Below, one piece after another: positions 1 to 5,599 of a DNA stretch of 8,822 nt. The stretch is from Prevotella sp. (lineage in GTDB: Bacteria > Bacteroidota > Bacteroidia > Bacteroidales > Bacteroidaceae), in contig JAJPYV010000225.1 in NCBI GenBank assembly GCA_021204735.1, forward strand, positions 1 through 8,822, given 5' to 3'. A program made the translations under genes and the position numbers. How positions within the stretch are numbered: the first letter of the stretch is position 1; every line of letters begins with the position of its first letter. A model generated the notes under the pieces. The model ran no database searches. It worked only from the letters and a program-made list of their open reading frames with translations, and was not told the DNA's origin.

Positions 1-1977
1 TTAGAAATGAAGGTTGTGCCTGAATATCTTGTATGGCAAGGCGATGAGACGAAGAACTGGAACGACGACTCAATGTGGAAACGTGCAAGCAGGACAGAGC
101 TTAAGTGCACAAGCACTTCGGCATATATTGACAACAGCGAAAATGGGACTGATAATGGCTTTGTTCCGATGTTGTTCTCTAACGTCGTTATGCCGGCAAA
201 CAGCAAGGCACAGTTGTATATGGCAGGATTCTCTGATGGAACTTGGTCTGGTGATGGTTCTGGCTCTTGGATCAGTGCAGAAGAACCTGATAATAATCGA
301 CCGTCAGGCATGGATCCACCGTCAGAGAACGTGATGTACGACCTGATGACTTACGGCAGCGGAGACGATTCAAATACACCGTTCACAACAGAGCGTTATC
401 GTGTTAACCTCTGCAACCAAATCCACTTGTCAACAGGTGCGCAACTGCTATACTCGGAATTGCTACTGTATCAGAAAGCACACGTGGAGGTATCCGTTCC
501 GCAAAGTAATTGGACGTTGGTATCACTGCCATTGAATGATATCGTGGCTGGCGACTGGTACATCAAAGGTCAAGAGACGGAAGAAGGAAGCGAGCTGTTC
601 ACTGACTTGACATTCAGCAGCGATAACGACAGTCGATACAATCCACTTGTTTACCAACGCAGTTGGAACAGCGAAGACGACGCAGTGATTGTTATTGAAG
701 ATGCCGACAATATAACAGTTCCGATATACGCTTCGACCGGTTGGAGTTCTGTTTACAACGACACCTACTCACAGTTTAAGAAAGGTATCGGCTACTCGAT
801 AAAGGCTTACACGCCAGGAGGCAGCAGCAGTGGCAGTAGCTTGGTATTCCGCTTCCCGAAAGCCGATGACAGCTATGATTATTCAAGCAATAGTTTTTCA
901 AGAACTGACGCAGGAAAACTGTTTGTGTCAGACTTGGTAAATCGAAGCATTATAGGCGGTTATAAGGAAGATACACCTGCTGATGGAGTTTATAAAGGGA
1001 GTGAAATCACTGTTCCAGTAACCACTACCGCAGACGGAGAATACTATTGTCTTATCGGCAATCCGTTCACCGCTCCGATGTCGATGACTGCATTCTTTGA
1101 TAAGAATGACATTGAGCACGATGGTTCTTTGAACGGAAGCTACTGGTTAAATTCTGCATACGAATACAAGGCTGAATCAGGTAAAAGGGACTTTACATCA
1201 GAGGGTACAAGTACTTATTTGTTGCAGCCATACGAAGCTGTATTCGTAAAAACAAACAATGCAACGAGCACAACAATCTATTTCACCAAGGATATGCAGG
1301 CCTTCGATGAGCCTAAAAATATAGTTGCCTTCTCGATAAGGGCAGAGAACGCAAATGGCAAGAGTAGTGCGGCATTCACATATTCTGACACCGCTTCCGA
1401 CGGTTATGATGCTGATGAAGACGCAATTCTGCTGAAAGACGCAACGCTGCAAAGCAGCAGTATGCCGTTGGTTTACACCGTTGCGGGCGATAAGGCAGTG
1501 AGCATCAACACGCTGAACAGTCAGAAAACGATACCGCTCGGTGTGTTTGTAGATGACAACAGCACTTACACCCTGACATTCGTTGGCGTTGACAACGTGA
1601 TTGAACCGACCCTTTATGATGCCTATACAAACACCAAGACCGCGATAACCGAAGGCTATTCGATTGAAATAGCTGGTGCAACACACGGCAGGTATTATAT
1701 CAACTCGTTGGGCAAGGCATCAACCGGAATTTTGGACACATCCGAACAGTCATACGGCATGAATGCCTACTCCCCATCAAGTCGCACGGTAACAGTAAGT
1801 TCTGATGCGGAAATCAACACTGTTGAGATATACTCCATTAATGGAGCACTTGAAAAACGGGTCAATGTCGGCGGTAATTACTCTTGTTCTATCGATGGTA
1901 TAAACTGCAGTATTGCAATAATCAAAGCAAATACAAAAGAGGGAATATTTATTCGTAAATTGAAGATAAAAGACTAA
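1..1977 (+). CDS. Large secreted/surface protein with C-terminal T9SS sorting domain (5' partial)
   Basis: The reading frame is open from base 1 and has no signal peptide, so the gene starts upstream. The ATG at 7 is only an internal methionine. Numbered from it, 656 residues remain. They are rich in Ser, Thr, Asn, Asp and Tyr, as in extracellular beta-rich proteins. Phrases that I associate with very large Bacteroidales surface proteins include a Trp-rich start (W-Q-G then N-W-N), W-T-L-V-S-L-P-L at about 169 followed by an A-G-D-W-Y-like stretch, and L-I-G-N-P-F at 349-354. Residues 585-656 look like a T9SS type A sorting domain: an N-A-Y-S-P start, a V-E-I-Y-S-I-N-G-A core strand and a basic end K-L-K-I-K-D. 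Such domains direct export through the T9SS and are cleaved at the surface. This copy is unusual in having two Cys (C-S-I-D-G-I-N-C) where the consensus has an L-x-x-G-x-Y-like turn. Substrate and function are not recognisable. The terminator at 2024-2060 ends the unit. Confidence 0.85.
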   Translation, partial: LEMKVVPEYLVWQGDETKNWNDDSMWKRASRTELKCTSTSAYIDNSENGTDNGFVPMLFSNVVMPANSKAQLYMAGFSDGTWSGDGSGSWISAEEPDNNRPSGMDPPSENVMYDLMTYGSGDDSNTPFTTERYRVNLCNQIHLSTGAQLLYSELLLYQKAHVEVSVPQSNWTLVSLPLNDIVAGDWYIKGQETEEGSELFTDLTFSSDNDSRYNPLVYQRSWNSEDDAVIVIEDADNITVPIYASTGWSSVYNDTYSQFKKGIGYSIKAYTPGGSSSGSSLVFRFPKADDSYDYSSNSFSRTDAGKLFVSDLVNRSIIGGYKEDTPADGVYKGSEITVPVTTTADGEYYCLIGNPFTAPMSMTAFFDKNDIEHDGSLNGSYWLNSAYEYKAESGKRDFTSEGTSTYLLQPYEAVFVKTNNATSTTIYFTKDMQAFDEPKNIVAFSIRAENANGKSSAAFTYSDTASDGYDADEDAILLKDATLQSSSMPLVYTVAGDKAVSINTLNSQKTIPLGVFVDDNSTYTLTFVGVDNVIEPTLYDAYTNTKTAITEGYSIEIAGATHGRYYINSLGKASTGILDTSEQSYGMNAYSPSSRTVTVSSDAEINTVEIYSINGALEKRVNVGGNYSCSIDGINCSIAIIKANTKEGIFIRKLKIKD

Positions 1978-2023
1978 CGCAAAGGCGAATTAGACCTTGA
2001 TTAAAGGGTACAATTTTTTTTTA

Positions 2024-2060
2024 GACCCCCAAGTTTGATGAAAACTTCGGGGGTCATTTT
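2024..2060 (+). terminator. Rho-independent terminator after the T9SS cargo gene
   Basis: GACCCCC AAGTTT (2024-2036) pairs with AAACTT C GGGGGTC (2042-2055). That is 13 base pairs with one bulged C at 2048 and a 5-base loop, followed by ATTTT. It lies 46 bases after the stop codon of the upstream gene. The T tail is short. The run of T before the hairpin would not help termination from the opposite strand, so this looks one-directional. Confidence 0.75.
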
Positions 2061-2112
2061 CATTGATTTAAATCAAAAAAGTATGCTTATACAAAAAAAA
2101 TACAGAAAAATC

Positions 2113-2156
2113 CTTGTGTGTACGAGCACAAGATATTATATTTGCATTGTGTTCGT
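2113..2156 (+). promoter_or_regulatory. Overlapping dyads around the promoter, possible operator
   Basis: CTTGTG (2113-2118) is an exact inverted match to CACAAG (2127-2132), overlapping the -33 element. The same middle arm, ACGAGCACAA (2122-2131), is also inverted against TTGTGTTCGT (2147-2156) with 9 of 10 positions matching. That second dyad is centred on the -7 element. Three TTGTG/CACAA half-sites thus bracket both promoter boxes, a layout that suits a repressor site. No regulator gene is visible in the window. Chance pairing in AT-rich DNA is possible. Confidence 0.35.
2114..2144 (+). promoter_or_regulatory. Bacteroidetes-type promoter of the microprotein unit
   Basis: A perfect match to the Bacteroidetes -7 element TAnnTTTG (TATATTTG) lies at 2137-2144. 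A TTG core (CTTG) at 2114-2116 can serve as the -33 element with a 20-base spacer, within the usual range. Transcription would begin near 2150, giving a leader of about 55 bases before the ATG at 2207 and a transcript of about 190 bases ending at the hairpin at 2310-2345. This is predicted from sequence only. Confidence 0.6.
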
Positions 2157-2206
2157 GAGAATACATTTTCATAGGTTAGTAGTTTGATAGATTTAAGGTA
2201 AAGATT

Positions 2207-2302
2207 ATGTTATTGGATTATGAAACAGCAGCAATGTTGGTATTGGTCTTTATGATGACTGTGCTTAATATCATTTTGTTTAAGAATACTAACATCAGCT
2301 GA
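2207..2302 (+). CDS. Putative 31-residue single-pass membrane microprotein
   Basis: ATG at 2207 and TGA at 2300-2302 give 31 residues. The order is a short acidic N-terminus (D4, E6), an uninterrupted hydrophobic stretch from about A8 to F25 (long enough to cross a membrane once), then K26 and a polar tail N-T-N-I-S. An AAGG at 2195-2198 sits 8 bases before the ATG, a plausible ribosome site although Bacteroidetes depend little on it. Support comes mainly from context: a promoter upstream and a strong terminator 7 bases downstream, with no other gene between them. By the positive-inside rule the C-terminus would be cytoplasmic. I do not recognise a family. It could be a small regulatory membrane peptide or a toxin-like peptide, or the transcript could be a non-coding RNA in which this frame is fortuitous. 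Confidence 0.5.
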   Translation: MLLDYETAAMLVLVFMMTVLNIILFKNTNIS

Positions 2303-2309
2303 ATCTTTC

Positions 2310-2345
2310 GAGGCAGAGGTGTGAATAACACGTCTGCCTCATTTT
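2310..2345 (+). terminator. Rho-independent terminator of the microprotein unit
   Basis: GAGGCAGA (2310-2317) pairs exactly with TCTGCCTC (2333-2340). Inside it GTGT (2319-2322) pairs with ACAC (2328-2331) past one G/G mismatch, leaving a 5-base loop, and ATTTT follows. The hairpin starts 7 bases after the TGA at 2302, which ties it to the small ORF. Confidence 0.8.
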
Positions 2346-2361
2346 ATGCTCCTTACGTCGC

Positions 2362-2392
2362 AAAATAAAAAATAAAAAATAAAAAATAAAAA
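2362..2392. repeat. Heptamer tandem repeat, TAAAAAA type
   Basis: From 2366 to 2386 the 7-base unit TAAAAAA occurs three times in a row, with partial units on each side (AAAA before, TAAAAA after). It leads directly into the 25-base sequence that is repeated 70 bases later. Such tracts can change copy number by replication slippage and may bend DNA. No coding role is visible. Confidence 0.75.
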
Positions 2393-2506
2393 TTCATTTT
2401 TGCTTGAGATACTATGCAAATTAAGAATTAAGAATTAAGAGTTAAGAGTTAAGAATTAAAAATTCATTTTTGCTTGAGATATTGTTTGCGATACTACGCA
2501 AATTAA
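2387..2506. repeat. Direct duplication carrying a 25-base exact repeat
   Basis: The 25 bases at 2387-2411 recur exactly at 2457-2481, an offset of 70 (ten heptamers). They contain AATTCATTTTTGCTTGAG. The sequence that follows, GATACTATGCAAATTAA (2408-2424), recurs at 2490-2506 with one change, because the second copy carries about 12 extra bases (near 2482-2493). The arrangement is therefore heptamer tract plus conserved block, twice. This suggests a dispersed intergenic repeat or a local duplication rather than random AT-rich sequence. Confidence 0.7.
2421..2462. repeat. Heptamer tandem repeat, TTAAGAA/TTAAGAG type
   Basis: Six 7-base units follow each other: TTAAGAA twice, TTAAGAG twice, TTAAGAA once and a degenerate TTAAAAA. 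The period matches the tract at 2362-2392, and this tract also ends in AAAAATTC. It sits about 190 bases before the likely -33 element of the downstream operon, so a direct promoter-spacing effect is unlikely. Confidence 0.8.
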
Positions 2507-2649
2507 CGATTTCAGTAATGCGTTAAGGGCTTTACATTTAAATAGGAAAAGTGTTAATATTGTTGCTTTTGTATATAAAAATTCCCAATTTAATAATAAT
2601 AAAGTCCAATTTATTAATAATTTAGACAATAAAAGACATCAAAAGGGGG
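2507..2649. other. AT-rich spacer with no recognisable gene
   Basis: I see no ORF with a convincing start, no stable hairpin followed by T residues and no RNA gene in this stretch. It is strongly AT-rich, with ATAATAAT and TTTAATAATAATAAAG runs at about 2580-2630 just upstream of the operon promoter. These runs could act as an UP-like or curved element, but nothing in the sequence proves it. Confidence 0.5.
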
Positions 2650-2677
2650 TTTGTTTAAGGAATTCTGTTTAAATTTG
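2650..2677 (+). promoter_or_regulatory. Likely promoter of the envelope-biogenesis operon
   Basis: TAAATTTG at 2670-2677 fits the Bacteroidetes -7 element TAnnTTTG, and TTTG at 2650-2653 fits the -33 element. The 16-base spacer is somewhat shorter than usual. Transcription would start near 2684, leaving a leader of about 20 bases before the ATG at 2706. An AGGAAG just before the start codon (2699-2704) could serve as a ribosome site but is close to the ATG. No other promoter is evident before the end of the ompH gene, so this one may serve all five genes. Confidence 0.5.
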
Positions 2678-2705
2678 CAGCCAAAAATAATAATTATCAG
2701 GAAGA

Positions 2706-4151
2706 ATGAAAAGGATTATCAAACCTTTCGTCATAATATTTTCGACATTTATTTTAATGGCATCGTGCTTGAATAGTGACCGATATAACATTACTTACTA
2801 TGCAGACACTGCCATCACTTCATTCTCCTTAGGTACGCTGAATAGATATCTCACTACCACCTCTTCGACAGGGGAGGATAGTACTTATTCAGTAACGGTT
2901 ACTGGCAGCAATTACAAATTCTATATCGACCAGTTGGAACAGGAGATTTACAATCCTGACTCTTTGCCTGTTGGTACCGATGTGGAGCATGTTGTTTGTA
3001 CTGTGGGCAGTAAGAATGCCGGTACTATAATAATTAAAAACATTGATAGTGATACGCTCAACTATTTCAGTAGTACCGACTCTATAGATTTTACCACTCC
3101 ACGTGAATTTAGGGTATATGCTCTCGACGGCATGGCGTACCGTAAGTACACTGTGCGTGTAAATGTGCATCAGGAATATGCCGACTCGTTTTTCTGGAAT
3201 CCTGTAGGAACTTGCGATATGTTCAAGGGGTTGACAGCTATGAAAGCTATCGAATATAATGGCAATATGATGGTTTTTGGCTCTGATGGTGCGGAGACTC
3301 ATGTTTATTCAACTATTACAGAAGGTACACCGTCGTGGGCACAACTTGCTGAGAATATCACTTTAGATGCTGATGCCTACAAGAGTATAATGTCGTATAA
3401 CGGTTTGCTGTGGACGCTTAACGGCAGGGATATAATAACTTCTCCTGATGGGCAGCAATGGTCTGTTCATTCTACGCTCGACGGCAATGACGTCGCTGAT
3501 GGAATTAGTACGTTGGCTGGGGCGGGTTCTAAGAAAATCTATGCCATAACTTCAGGTGGTGGTATAGTAAGTTCTTCTGATGAGGGTTCATCGTGGGAAG
3601 AGGAGCCTGTTCTTTATGATGCGGAAAACCTTCCGACACGGGATATCAGTCTTGCCTGTCTCACTGTAAATACGAATGACAACACTGAGAGGATAGTGAT
3701 TGCCGGTAACCGTGATATAAACACATACGCTGAGGATTCTGTTGCCATGGTTTGGAACAAGATTGAGGAGTATGACGATGATACGGAGACGCATTCGTGG
3801 TTCTTGTGCAATGAGAAAAATAAACTTGGGTTGCCTCGTCTTAGTAACTTGCAGATGTTGAAATATGGTTATGTGTTGCTTGCTATGGGCGGGGAAGGAC
3901 AAGGAACAAGCAGTGCCAAAGCGTTCTCCCAACTTTATACAAGTGGTGACTGTGGTCTGACATGGCAGAATTATACGGGTTATACTTTACCTAAGGACGA
4001 GAGTTTCGGCAATGATGGCAGTAATGTGTTCACCTTTGCCGTTGACAGTGACAACTATCTTTGGATTATATTTGGTGGAACAGGACAGGTATGGCGGGGA
4101 AGGCTCACGCAGATGGGGTGGGCTGAGAACCAGACGTCATTTACTGAATAA
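2706..4151 (+). CDS. DUF6242-type lipoprotein with Asp-box repeats
   Basis: The 481-residue product begins with a lipoprotein signal peptide: K2-R3, a hydrophobic stretch, then L-M-A-S-C with Cys21 as the acylation site. The next residues (L-N-S-D) lack the clear acidic run that marks surface export in Bacteroidetes, so the leaflet is uncertain. Residues of about 25-155 look like the beta-rich N-terminal domain of DUF6242 proteins. The rest appears to be a beta-propeller-like region with Asp-box motifs: S246-P-D-G-Q-Q-W252, S289-S-S-D-E-G-S-S-W297 and S413-G-D-C-G-L-T-W420. Asp-boxes occur in sialidases and many non-enzymatic propellers, and I see no sialidase active-site set, so an enzymatic role is not supported. 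The gene lies 31 bases before porG, and its counterpart next to porG in P. gingivalis (PG0188, from memory) is also a lipoprotein. A link to T9SS or outer-membrane assembly is therefore plausible but inferred. Confidence 0.75.
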   Translation: MKRIIKPFVIIFSTFILMASCLNSDRYNITYYADTAITSFSLGTLNRYLTTTSSTGEDSTYSVTVTGSNYKFYIDQLEQEIYNPDSLPVGTDVEHVVCTVGSKNAGTIIIKNIDSDTLNYFSSTDSIDFTTPREFRVYALDGMAYRKYTVRVNVHQEYADSFFWNPVGTCDMFKGLTAMKAIEYNGNMMVFGSDGAETHVYSTITEGTPSWAQLAENITLDADAYKSIMSYNGLLWTLNGRDIITSPDGQQWSVHSTLDGNDVADGISTLAGAGSKKIYAITSGGGIVSSSDEGSSWEEEPVLYDAENLPTRDISLACLTVNTNDNTERIVIAGNRDINTYAEDSVAMVWNKIEEYDDDTETHSWFLCNEKNKLGLPRLSNLQMLKYGYVLLAMGGEGQGTSSAKAFSQLYTSGDCGLTWQNYTGYTLPKDESFGNDGSNVFTFAVDSDNYLWIIFGGTGQVWRGRLTQMGWAENQTSFTE

Positions 4152-4182
4152 GGTGTGTAACGATTAAACTAAGTTCCACGTG

Positions 4183-4863
4183 ATGAGAATTTATTTGCTC
4201 GCCTTCTTGATGTTCGCCGTTTCATCTACTGTCTGTGCACAGGATGATAATGAATATAAAATGGAGATAGGCGTGGGGGCTGGTTTGATGAGTTATGAGG
4301 GTGATTTCAATGGGAGTATCCTGAAAGACATGCAACCTATGGCTTCCATAGTGCTAAGGCGTGTTTTTAACCCTTTTATGGGACTGAAATTCGACCTCTC
4401 TTACGGTAAGTTGAAAGGGAGTTCCGCTGATGTGAAGACATATTATCCTGACCTTAACGACAACCCGATTGAGTTTAACAAAACTCTTTTCGATTTGTCG
4501 GTAACTTACGAATACAACTTCTGGCCATACGGTACGGGCAAGGAGTACAGGGGCGCGAAAAGACTGACACCATTTATCTTCCTCGGATTGGGAATGACTC
4601 TCGCCACAGGGGATGATGCTACGGCATTCACGGCTAATCTGCCGATTGGTCTCGGTGTAAAATATAAGCTCGGTTCACGACTGAATCTCGGTTTAGAGTG
4701 GGCGATACATTTCTCATTAAGCGACAAGCTCGATGGCGTGAAAGATCCTTATACGATAGAAAGCTCTGGTATCTTCAAAAATACTGACTGCTATTCGATG
4801 TTGCGACTCACGCTTACTTATAGTTTCCTGCCTAAATGTGTAGTTTGTAATAAATATGACTGA
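4183..4863 (+). CDS. porG: PorG-like (DUF6089) outer-membrane beta-barrel protein of the T9SS
   Basis: The 226-residue protein has a signal peptide (about residues 1-19, cleavage likely at C-A|Q-D). Alternating beta-strands follow, starting with a glycine-rich first strand ([15 protein letters not shown]), as in small outer-membrane barrels of the DUF6089 family. In Porphyromonas gingivalis PorG is an outer-membrane protein needed for the T9SS and associates with the periplasmic PorK/PorN ring. The position directly before uppS, bamA and ompH matches the P. gingivalis order and strengthens the call. I chose ATG at 4183; a GTG immediately before it (4180) would add one residue. The tail ends with C219-V-V-C222, a CxxC that should lie on the periplasmic side after the last strand. 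The gene overlaps uppS by 8 bases, which suggests translational coupling. Confidence 0.75.
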   Translation: MRIYLLAFLMFAVSSTVCAQDDNEYKMEIGVGAGLMSYEGDFNGSILKDMQPMASIVLRRVFNPFMGLKFDLSYGKLKGSSADVKTYYPDLNDNPIEFNKTLFDLSVTYEYNFWPYGTGKEYRGAKRLTPFIFLGLGMTLATGDDATAFTANLPIGLGVKYKLGSRLNLGLEWAIHFSLSDKLDGVKDPYTIESSGIFKNTDCYSMLRLTLTYSFLPKCVVCNKYD

Positions 4864-5596
4864 TATAAAACTTGACATGACGCGCATACCGCGCCACATC
4901 GCTGTCATTATGGATGGCAATGGACGGTGGGCTACTCAACGTAACCAGCCACGCACTTACGGTCATCAGGCTGGTGTTGATACTCTGCGCAAGATTGCGT
5001 CGGAAAGTGCTCGCCTCGGCGTGAAGTTCCTTACGATGTACACGTTCTCTACGGAGAACTGGAACCGTCCTACAGAAGAGGTCGCTGCCCTTATGGGTCT
5101 TGTCTTGACCTCACTCGAGGAGGAGATATTCATGAAAAACGATATCCGTTTCTGCGTGGTCGGTGACATGGACCGCCTTCCAGATGATGTCAGGGCGAAA
5201 TTGGAGGAAACAATAGAGCATACTAAAAACAATAAAAGAATGATTTTGGTGGCGGCATTGAGTTACTCATCTCGTTGGGAACTTACCCGTGCCGTAAAAG
5301 AAATAGCTGAAGAGGTGAAAGAGGGCAAACTGAAGGCTGAAGACATAGAGGAGGAGACGATAAACAAACATCTGCTCACTAATTATATGCCTGACCCTGA
5401 CTTGCTGATACGCACGGGCGGTGAACTGCGTATTTCTAATTACTTGCTTTGGCAAATAGCTTATTCAGAACTTTATTTTTGTGATACATATTGGCCTGAC
5501 TTCGATGAGGAATGTCTGCATAAAGCAATTGCCAACTACCAGAACCGGCAGAGACGTTTCGGAAAAACTGAGGCTCAAGTGGAGAGCAATGATTAA
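4856..5596 (+). CDS. uppS: Undecaprenyl diphosphate synthase (cis-prenyltransferase)
   Basis: The enzyme adds eight isopentenyl diphosphate units to farnesyl diphosphate with cis double bonds, making the C55 carrier lipid precursor for peptidoglycan and surface polysaccharides at the inner membrane. At 246 residues it has the usual family length. All hallmark motifs are present: H14-I-A-V-I-M-D20-G-N-G-R-W with the Mg-binding Asp20; H37; F64-S65-T-E-N68-W-N-R71-P; and R186-T-G-G-E-L-R192-I-S194-N with E205 downstream. These correspond to E. coli D26, H43, S71, N74, R77, R194, R200, S202 and E213. There is no signal or membrane segment, as expected for a cytosolic peripheral enzyme. Its ATG lies inside the end of porG (8-base overlap), and the bamA ATG at 5600 follows 3 bases after its stop. 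Confidence 0.97.
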   Translation: MTDIKLDMTRIPRHIAVIMDGNGRWATQRNQPRTYGHQAGVDTLRKIASESARLGVKFLTMYTFSTENWNRPTEEVAALMGLVLTSLEEEIFMKNDIRFCVVGDMDRLPDDVRAKLEETIEHTKNNKRMILVAALSYSSRWELTRAVKEIAEEVKEGKLKAEDIEEETINKHLLTNYMPDPDLLIRTGGELRISNYLLWQIAYSELYFCDTYWPDFDEECLHKAIANYQNRQRRFGKTEAQVESND

Positions 5597-5599
5597 TAC

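Noticed and set aside
7..9. ATG at 7 as the true start of the first gene
   Set aside because: The frame is open upstream to base 1, there is no signal peptide after it, and the protein type needs one. It is an internal Met of a truncated gene.
1198..1686. Minus-strand ORF of 162 residues inside the first gene
   Set aside because: It has scattered Cys, His and Arg, no recognisable domain and no promoter. It lies wholly opposite a well-supported gene, so it is a shadow frame.
2362..2506. CRISPR array
   Set aside because: The repeats are 7 bases and contiguous, the larger block occurs only twice with no unique equal-length spacers, and no cas gene is near.
1978..2705. Replication origin or terminus in the long spacer, suggested by the skew change
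   Set aside because: I see no cluster of DnaA boxes (TTATCCACA-like) and no recognisable dif site, so the skew change is reported only as an observation.
3588..3932. Minus-strand ORF of 114 residues opposite the lipoprotein gene
   Set aside because: No domain, no promoter and a composition explained by the sense-strand codons.
2706..4151. Sialidase annotation for the Asp-box lipoprotein
   Set aside because: Asp-boxes are structural and also occur in non-enzymes. I cannot find an arginine triad or the Tyr/Glu nucleophile pattern of a sialidase.
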